NCBI GenBank assembly: GCA_020404485.1
Contig: DYDT01000192.1
Coordinates: 1-7,724, forward strand
Direction of reading: 5' to 3'
DNA: 7,724 bases
Source of the DNA: Rickettsia endosymbiont of Diachasma alloeum
GTDB taxonomy: Bacteria; Pseudomonadota; Alphaproteobacteria; Rickettsiales; Rickettsiaceae
Within the stretch, counting starts at the first letter, position 1; every line of letters begins with the position of its first letter. Positions 1-4,860 of this stretch are shown here, one piece after another. Made by a program: the position numbers and the translations under genes. Under the pieces are notes generated by a model, which did no database searches, was not told where the DNA came from, and was given only the letters and a program-made list of their open reading frames with translations.

Positions 1-20
1 ACTGAATATATTTAAAAAAT

Positions 21-1982
21 ATGAAAATAATAAAAAAGTTATCAATTATTATTTTGCTCTCATTAGCAGCAAATTTTAAAGTATTTGCTGAATCTAACAA
101 TAATATAGAGCAAGCTTTTTTATATATAGATCAAAAAAATTGGTCACAGGCAGAGCAGTTATCTAGGGAGTTAAATAACAAAGCTTTAACAAAAATTGTT
201 CTTTCGCAAAGATTTTTAGATAGCGATTATCCAAATAATAGCTTTGAGCAGGTAACTAAGTTTTTGCACAATAATCAAAATTGGCCTCAAGCTAAGTTGT
301 TAGAAGAAAAAGCAGAAAAATATTTAAATAATAATACAAATAAAAAAACAATTTTTGAATGGTTTAGTAAGCATCCTCCTCTTACTGGTAAAGGTTATAA
401 ATATTATGCATTAGCTGCAAGTAGCTTAGTTAATGATCAAAAAATATTATTACCTATTATTAAAGATGCTTGGATATATGCTGATTTTAGTCCTGAAGAA
501 GAAAGTGCATATTATAGCAGATGGAAAAAATACTTAACTACAAATGATCATTTAGAACGAATAGAAGAACATCTTTGGAAATCTGATGTTAAATCAGCTG
601 AGCAGTCACTAAAATATGTAGATCGTAATTATCAAAATTCTTTTAGAGCTCAAATTGCTATTATAAATAAATCGCCAAATGCTGAAAAGCTTTTCAGAAA
701 AGTCTCCGAAAAATATTATACTTCTGGTTTGTTATATCGTTACTTAGATTCTAAGAAAAAACAAAAACCAACTAGCGAAGTTATTACTTTATTTAAGAAA
801 GCAAAGAATAATCGTAAGCATTTTGCTAAATGGTGTCGCTTGCAGCTTTATTATGCTCGTGAGTTTATCGATTATAAAGATTTTGTTAATAGCTACAAAA
901 TAGCATCATTGCCTTTTGCTACCTGTCCTGAAACTATAAGGGAGCAGGAGTGGATGGCTGGATGGTTGTCATTAAGCTTTTTAAAAAAGCCTGATCAGGC
1001 TTTAGCACATTTTAATAAATTTATCAAAATTGTTAAAACTCCTATTAGTTTAGCACGTGGATATTATTGGTTAGGACGAAGTTATGAAGCAAAAGGTAAT
1101 ACACAAACTGCTAAACAATTTTACGAACAGGCTGCTAAATACTCCTTTACCTTTTACAGTCAGGTAGCAAGTATTGAGTTAAATAAAACTAATTTAGTAT
1201 TGCCTCCTGTACCTGTAGTTAATAATGCAGAAAGAAAAGCTATTGAGAATAAAGATATTATTAAAGCAATAAAATTATTAGTTAAATATGATAAAAATAA
1301 ATTAGCTGTTATATATTCTAAAGCTGCTATTAAAGAGACTAAAAATCCTGCTGAAATTTTAGTAATAGCAAATATTATTAAGTCAACTAATAATGCTCAC
1401 TATATGGTTGATGTTGCAAAAATTGCTGCTCAAAATAATATTTTTATTCCAAATTGTGCTTTCCCAACACCTTATAATCTTGCAGGGCTTACTATAGATC
1501 CTCATTTAACTTATGGGATAATTAGGCAAGAATCAGTTTTTGATCATAAAGCGGTAAGTAGTGCAAATGCTAGGGGCTTAATGCAGCTTATTGACAAAAC
1601 CGCTTGTGATACTGCTAAATCTATAAGCGTTAAATGTAGCGTAGCAGATTTAACTCGAAATCCTGCATATAATATTAAACTTGGTACTCATCATTTTAAA
1701 CAATTACTAGGTGATCATCGTGGATCTTACATTTTATCGATTGCCTCTTATAATGCTGGCAGTCATAATGTTGCAAAATGGATAGATAGATTTGGTGATC
1801 CAAGAAATATCAAGGATATGAGAAAAGTTATCGATTGGATGGAGCTTATACCTTATCGAGAAACAAGAGATTATGTTCAAAGAGTTCTTGAGAACATGCA
1901 GATTTATCGTATAATCTTAAATAAAAATAGTACATTCAAATTTAGGCAAGATTTGCACGCTTGTGATATATCAAAAAGTTAA
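21..1982 (+). CDS. slt: soluble lytic murein transglycosylase (Slt family), periplasmic
   Basis: Exported lytic transglycosylase that cleaves the MurNAc-GlcNAc bond of peptidoglycan and leaves 1,6-anhydro ends. At 653 residues it is close to the size of E. coli Slt70. Residues 1-23 form a signal peptide (KIIKK, then a hydrophobic run ending VFA). Residues about 24-460 are helical and repeat-rich, with TPR-like stretches such as ARGYYWLGRSYEAKG, matching the ring-shaped U and L domains. The catalytic domain is C-terminal: GIIRQESVF holds the predicted catalytic Glu504, followed by ANARGLMQL (516-523), SYNAG (576-580) and YRETRDYVQRVL, all hallmarks of the family. The start has no clear Shine-Dalgarno; the ATG was chosen because the signal peptide follows at once. 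Upstream sequence is cut by the window edge, so promoter and operon membership are unknown. The frame is intact. Family assignment is firm; the exact Slt/MltE-type subfamily is less so. Confidence 0.95.
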   Translation: MKIIKKLSIIILLSLAANFKVFAESNNNIEQAFLYIDQKNWSQAEQLSRELNNKALTKIVLSQRFLDSDYPNNSFEQVTKFLHNNQNWPQAKLLEEKAEKYLNNNTNKKTIFEWFSKHPPLTGKGYKYYALAASSLVNDQKILLPIIKDAWIYADFSPEEESAYYSRWKKYLTTNDHLERIEEHLWKSDVKSAEQSLKYVDRNYQNSFRAQIAIINKSPNAEKLFRKVSEKYYTSGLLYRYLDSKKKQKPTSEVITLFKKAKNNRKHFAKWCRLQLYYAREFIDYKDFVNSYKIASLPFATCPETIREQEWMAGWLSLSFLKKPDQALAHFNKFIKIVKTPISLARGYYWLGRSYEAKGNTQTAKQFYEQAAKYSFTFYSQVASIELNKTNLVLPPVPVVNNAERKAIENKDIIKAIKLLVKYDKNKLAVIYSKAAIKETKNPAEILVIANIIKSTNNAHYMVDVAKIAAQNNIFIPNCAFPTPYNLAGLTIDPHLTYGIIRQESVFDHKAVSSANARGLMQLIDKTACDTAKSISVKCSVADLTRNPAYNIKLGTHHFKQLLGDHRGSYILSIASYNAGSHNVAKWIDRFGDPRNIKDMRKVIDWMELIPYRETRDYVQRVLENMQIYRIILNKNSTFKFRQDLHACDISKS

Positions 1983-2006
1983 AGTTAATTTATATTAATA
2001 TTTGTT

Positions 2007-2034
2007 TTGACACATGATAAAATATTAGTATGAT
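2007..2034 (+). promoter_or_regulatory. sigma-70 promoter for the 273-residue hypothetical gene
   Basis: A perfect -35 box TTGACA (2007-2012), a 16-base spacer and a -10 box TATGAT (2029-2034, one mismatch from TATAAT) lie just downstream of slt. Transcription should begin near 2041, giving a leader of about 28 bases. This is the best promoter match in the window and implies that the downstream gene is transcribed independently of slt. Such close matches are informative even in AT-rich DNA because TTGACA contains G and C. Confidence 0.75.
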
Positions 2035-2068
2035 ATAGATACACAATAATAAATTAACAGAGGAAATT

Positions 2069-2890
2069 ATGCCATTTGGAAAAGCACTTAAAAAATTTGG
2101 TAATCAAATAACAAAAGAAGGTAAAAAAAACCTTTATGATCATGATAATAATGTGCACAATATTAAGGAGATGCTTAGCAATTTAGGTATTAATAATGAA
2201 AATAAAGAAACTTTTGACATTGGTATGCCACATCCTTTGAAGCCTCTTGATAAACAAGAGCCAATTAAATATAAATGGATAATAGCAAGCACCTCTAATT
2301 CAGGAGGTGACAATCAAGAAAAGGGCGAACAAGCTAAGCTAGTATTAAAAGCTTTGTTAGAAACAAAACGTAGCAATGAACTAAGTGATGTAACAAGTGA
2401 ATTTATAGATCATTTCTCAAAGTTAAATCCTGGTAGTGTAGTAGCATATATGACTACAGCAAAAAAATTAGGTATTAATATCGATGGATGTGTTGCTACT
2501 GCTCTTAAAGATATGGAAAAATATCCTGTAAAATGGAATAATGTCTCGACAAAAGAATTATTTACAAAATATGATGTAACAAATCCATATTGTTCTTTTG
2601 ATAATAAAATAGAACAAGAAGAGATTATATCAGAGATCTCCTCTTCATTAGAAACTCCTAAAGAGTCAATGGAGTTAGCAGCTAAGGATCAAGAACTCAT
2701 ATTATTAAAGCTTGCATATAAACTTAGTAAAAAAGAGTTAACTATGTCAGAAGTTTTTGTAAAAATTGGCTCTTTTAACGACACTACTTTAGCTACAAAA
2801 TGGTCAGATTATAATAATCTTACTACTGAAGAAGTAATAAATAAGGCAGTAGATATTACCGGTGATATTTCTTGCTTATTAATAGATTAA
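2069..2890 (+). CDS. hypothetical protein, 273 aa, cytosolic or non-classically secreted
   Basis: I do not recognise this protein. It has a good start: AGAGGA at 2059-2064, four bases before the ATG, behind a near-consensus promoter. There is no signal peptide or membrane segment. The N-terminus is basic (about residues 6-20, rich in Lys), followed by an Asn-rich and Pro-containing stretch (28-65) that looks extended. The remainder looks helical: about 87-120, then an acidic helix-rich segment about 180-220 (EQEEIISEISSSLE) and a C-terminal part ending DISCLLID. There are three cysteines (141, 175, 269) with no metal-binding spacing. No catalytic motif, ankyrin or TPR repeat is visible. It sits alone between slt and an RPE-type repeat. 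Being soluble, intact and strongly promoted, it could be a lineage-specific cytosolic protein or a type IV-secreted effector; the latter is speculation. It is very likely a real gene, because the reading frame, RBS and promoter agree. Confidence 0.85.
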   Translation: MPFGKALKKFGNQITKEGKKNLYDHDNNVHNIKEMLSNLGINNENKETFDIGMPHPLKPLDKQEPIKYKWIIASTSNSGGDNQEKGEQAKLVLKALLETKRSNELSDVTSEFIDHFSKLNPGSVVAYMTTAKKLGINIDGCVATALKDMEKYPVKWNNVSTKELFTKYDVTNPYCSFDNKIEQEEIISEISSSLETPKESMELAAKDQELILLKLAYKLSKKELTMSEVFVKIGSFNDTTLATKWSDYNNLTTEEVINKAVDITGDISCLLID

Positions 2891-2928
2891 ATTTTCTATA
2901 TTGTTCTATAATAAGTTTCGCCTTTTAA

Positions 2929-3031
2929 TTTCATTCTTGCGTAGGCGGGAATCCAGTAAAATAAAAAATACATAGTATTTTTTCTGGATCTAGTTCCCAA
3001 GCCACGCAGGCAATACCGCCACAGGATGACA
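2929..3031. repeat. Rickettsia palindromic element-like repeat (composite), intergenic
   Basis: About 103 bp between the hypothetical gene and the LD-carboxypeptidase. The outer ends are imperfect inverted repeats: TTTCATTCT (2929-2937) against AGGATGACA (3023-3031). The centre is a hairpin: ATCCAG (2951-2956) pairs with CTGGAT (2984-2989), and inside them AAAAAATAC (2963-2971) pairs exactly with GTATTTTTT (2975-2983) around an ATA loop. The local G+C (GTAGGCGGGAATCC, GCCACGCAGG) stands out from the AT-rich background. Size, GTCAT-type ends and ATCCAG/CTGGAT core fit the RPE families described in Rickettsia; I cannot assign the RPE subtype. The two arms differ in their middle parts, so it may be a mosaic of two repeat types. 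It might also act as a transcription-attenuating hairpin between the two genes. Confidence 0.8.
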
Positions 3032-3107
3032 TAAAAGACGTTGTTAGGTCTATCTAGATAAGCCTCATACAATAATGACATAATAGTAAAACTCTAATAA
3101 TAAATTC

Positions 3108-4067
3108 ATGAAACTTAAAAATCTAATTTCATTAATATTAATATTTTTCTCACTGTCAGCTTTTTCGCAAGCTACAATACCCAATCTTTTAAAAAATATT
3201 CCAATTAATGTTGTTGCACCGGCTTCAGGTGCTGATAGCAAAACTTTAGCCGATTTAAAAAATATCAAAACTCTTAACTTAAATATACCGATTAAGTGCC
3301 TTAGTAAAGGTGATTTACCATTTTTAGCAAGTACTGATGAGATAAGGTTCAATTGTTTGAAAGATGCCTTATATAATGAATCTAGCAATATAGTATGGAG
3401 CTTAAGAGGTGGTTACGGGTCAGCAAGATTAATTCCTGATTTATTAAAACTTCCAAAACCAAATAAAGAAAAGTTTTTTATAGGATATAGCGATATAACA
3501 GCTTTGCATCTTTTTCTATCGCAAGAATGGGGATGGAAAACAATACATGGCACTAATGTAGCCGGTTTACTGAAACCCGAACAAGATCAAGGTAACTTTA
3601 TAAAACTTGCTGAAATATTACAAGGTAAAGTAAAACAGGCTACCATTAATGAGTTAGTGGCTCTTAATGATGTAGCCAAGCCAATAGAGCTTGTTAGCGG
3701 CAAGCTAACCGGCGGTAACCTAACTATGGTATTAACTAGTATAGGAACTAAATGGCAAATAAAAACTGCTGGTAAAATTCTTTTTTTAGAAGATACAAAT
3801 GTAGCTCCTTATCAGTTAGATCGTGCTTTGCTCCAATTGAAACAAACCGGATTACTTGAAAATATTAAAGCTATAATATTTGGTACGTTTGATAAAGATT
3901 CTAAAGTCACAATGTTAGTACTGAGTAATTTTGCCAATAGTTTAAAAGTACCGGTATTTAAAACTGATAGATTCGGTCATGAAAAAATCAATGATCCAAT
4001 TATTTATAACACGGATAGTAAAATTATAAGTAACGGCGAAAAATTTAAGTTGATAATGGATTTGTGA
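3108..4067 (+). CDS. ldcA: LD-carboxypeptidase (peptidase family S66), exported
   Basis: Serine peptidase of the S66 (LdcA/MccF) family, which removes the terminal D-Ala from muropeptide tetrapeptides between the diamino acid and D-Ala. The 319-residue length is normal plus a signal peptide. Residues 1-20 (MKLKN, then a long hydrophobic run ending AFS) look like a cleavable signal, suggesting periplasmic action, whereas E. coli LdcA is cytosolic. Family motifs are in order: NVVAPASG near the mature N-terminus, LRGGYGSAR (about 99-107), GYSDIT with predicted nucleophile Ser128, FLEDTN with Glu228, and RFGHEKIND with His291. These form the expected Ser-Glu-His triad with spacing close to the family norm. 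The start lacks a clear Shine-Dalgarno; the ATG is chosen for the signal peptide. The gene follows an RPE-like repeat and precedes a toxin-antitoxin remnant. With slt upstream it suggests peptidoglycan turnover. The activity could instead be microcin-type amide cleavage, which is less likely. Confidence 0.92.
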   Translation: MKLKNLISLILIFFSLSAFSQATIPNLLKNIPINVVAPASGADSKTLADLKNIKTLNLNIPIKCLSKGDLPFLASTDEIRFNCLKDALYNESSNIVWSLRGGYGSARLIPDLLKLPKPNKEKFFIGYSDITALHLFLSQEWGWKTIHGTNVAGLLKPEQDQGNFIKLAEILQGKVKQATINELVALNDVAKPIELVSGKLTGGNLTMVLTSIGTKWQIKTAGKILFLEDTNVAPYQLDRALLQLKQTGLLENIKAIIFGTFDKDSKVTMLVLSNFANSLKVPVFKTDRFGHEKINDPIIYNTDSKIISNGEKFKLIMDL

Positions 4068-4071
4068 TAAC

Positions 4072-4117
4072 TCCTATTATTTTATACACACAAATATACT
4101 AAAATAGGAAAATAGGA
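4072..4117. promoter_or_regulatory. candidate operator/promoter of the toxin-antitoxin pair
   Basis: Just after the LD-carboxypeptidase stop there is TCCTATTATTTTA (4072-4084), mirrored by TAAAATAGGA (4100-4109; inverted apart from a three-base insertion). The right arm is duplicated in tandem: AAAATAGG at 4101-4108 and again at 4109-4116. TATACT (4095-4100) could be a -10 box, but no good -35 is present. AbrB-type antitoxins commonly bind repeated or inverted sites upstream of their own gene, so an autoregulatory operator is plausible. AT-rich chance repeats are the main alternative. Confidence 0.35.
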
Positions 4118-4136
4118 ATTTTGTAAATAAAATATT

Positions 4137-4408
4137 ATGATAGCAGAAAGTCACATAGAAACAATAAAGCAAGTTGGAGATAACGGGCAAGTATCTCTTG
4201 GGAAAAATATGCTGGTAAGCAAATCCAAGTTTTAACGTTAATAGATGGTACTATAATAATTAAACCTGGCAAATTTATTCCTGATCATGAAATGTGGCTT
4301 TATAATAAAAATAACAATGAAATAATTGATAGAGCTATAAAATGGGTAGAAACAAATAAAAGGCATGAAAATTTTGATGAAATAGTAGATTTGGTACAAA
4401 GTGACTAA
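4137..4408 (+). pseudogene. AbrB-like antitoxin, frameshifted
   Basis: The ATG at 4137 opens a frame reading MIAESHIETIKQ then VGDNGQVSLGK, which stops at TAA 4233-4235 after 32 codons. From about 4202 a second frame continues with EKYAGKQIQVLTLIDGT, IIIKPGKFIPDHEMWLYN and an acidic, helical tail ending VDLVQSD at TAA 4406-4408. Joining them across the A-tract 4203-4207 (five A; a sixth would restore the frame) gives LGKKYAGKQIQV, about 90 residues with an AbrB-like DNA-binding N-terminus (G+V.LGK..AGK.I.V...DGT.II.P) and a toxin-binding tail. This is the arrangement of AbrB-family antitoxins. The end overlaps the toxin start by eight bases, as in an operon. It may be a true pseudogene, a slippage-rescued gene or a sequencing error at a homopolymer. 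No convincing Shine-Dalgarno is seen before 4137. Confidence 0.75.
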
Positions 4409-4685
4409 AATATTACTAGATATGAATTATCCTGCTTTTCAAGAACAATTATTTATCATAGAAAAGCAAGAACAACGTGCTTTACTTACTACTTTAAAGA
4501 AAATTAAACAATTAGAATGGGAAGAATTATATAAATATAAAGATATAAGGTGGGAATTAATTACCTCAAAAACAACATCAAAAGGTAATAATGTCACAAA
4601 AATATCGTGGCACACAGTATATAGAGATGGTAATTATCTTGTATTGCTCGCACTATTTCCTGATCATGACGGTGCTTATATCTAG
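4401..4685 (+). CDS. RelE/ParE-like toxin of a type II toxin-antitoxin pair
   Basis: Small protein of 94 residues from GTG 4401, overlapping the antitoxin stop (GTGACTAA), which indicates translational coupling; an ATG at 4422 is a possible later start. The plan matches small RelE/ParE-fold toxins: a helical N-terminal half (FQEQLFIIEKQEQRALLTTLKK, split here as FQEQLFIIEK and EQRALLTTLKKIKQL), then WEELYKYKDIRWELI, and a beta-rich C-terminal half ending VYRDGNYLVLLALFPDHDGAY. The final PDHDGAY segment resembles a group of RelE-like proteins ending in HPDHDxAY. Such toxins usually act on ribosome-bound mRNA or gyrase; which of these applies cannot be told. The stretch before VYRDGN reads KISWHT where relatives, as I recall them, carry an Arg-rich RISxxxRA-type strand, so activity may be reduced. 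There is no Shine-Dalgarno of its own. The partner antitoxin is frameshifted. Confidence 0.7.
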   Translation: MTKILLDMNYPAFQEQLFIIEKQEQRALLTTLKKIKQLEWEELYKYKDIRWELITSKTTSKGNNVTKISWHTVYRDGNYLVLLALFPDHDGAYI

Positions 4686-4701
4686 TTAAATAGTGTGAAA
4701 G

Positions 4702-4739
4702 TCATTATAAGGAGAGGCACATGTTGTTGCATGGATGCG
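4702..4739 (+). repeat. degenerate rickettsial repeat half-unit next to an RPE
   Basis: The segment reads TCATTATAAGGAGAGGCAC then ATGTTGTTGCATGGATGCG. It resembles the arm seen on the minus strand at 3030-2996 of the first intergenic repeat (GTCATCC, then GGCGGTATTG, then TGCGTGG): shared GTCAT, GG-rich and TGCRTGG blocks in the same order. It directly abuts the RPE at 4740. It therefore looks like one arm of another repeat family with an RPE placed next to or inside it. The similarity is imperfect and judged by eye. Confidence 0.4.
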
Positions 4740-4859
4740 ATGTCATTCCCGCAGAAGCGGGAATCCATTATAAAGCGAGATAACCTGAGCTTTTAGTTTT
4801 AAAAACCTACTGTATTTAGCATTTTTTTGGGATTTCCGCTTTTCTAACTAAGAATGACA
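4740..4859. repeat. Rickettsia palindromic element-like repeat, 3' of addB
   Basis: About 120 bp bounded by the inverted ends TGTCATT (4741-4747) and AATGACA (4853-4859). The left arm contains a perfect hairpin, ATTCCCGC / AGAA / GCGGGAAT (4745-4764); the right arm is a decayed counterpart (TTGGGATTTCCGCTTTTCTA). The right boundary lies one base before the complement of the addB stop codon, so transcripts from addB run directly into the element, which could serve as its hairpin terminator. The left part matches 5705-5732 inside addB at 27 of 28 positions. GTCATTCCCGC ends and size match RPEs; the subtype is not assigned. Confidence 0.85.
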
Positions 4860-4860
4860 A

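Noticed and set aside
1983..2006. AT-rich inverted repeat after slt (TTAATTTATATTAA) as a terminator
   Set aside because: The pairing is only weak A-T with no GC stem or following T-run, and such sequences are expected by chance at this base composition.
2860..2890. CaaX-like lipidation signal at the end of the hypothetical protein (SCLLID)
   Set aside because: A CaaX box must be the last four residues; here the Cys is fifth from the end, so prenylation is not supported.
2896..3081. 61-codon open frame on the minus strand between the hypothetical gene and the LD-carboxypeptidase
   Set aside because: It consists almost wholly of the palindromic repeat (its WIPAYARMK stretch is repeat sequence), has no Shine-Dalgarno, and no recognisable protein character.
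3065..3388. 107-codon open frame on the minus strand over the LD-carboxypeptidase 5' end
   Set aside because: It is antisense to a clearly conserved gene, including its signal peptide, and has no motif or ribosome site; a shadow frame.
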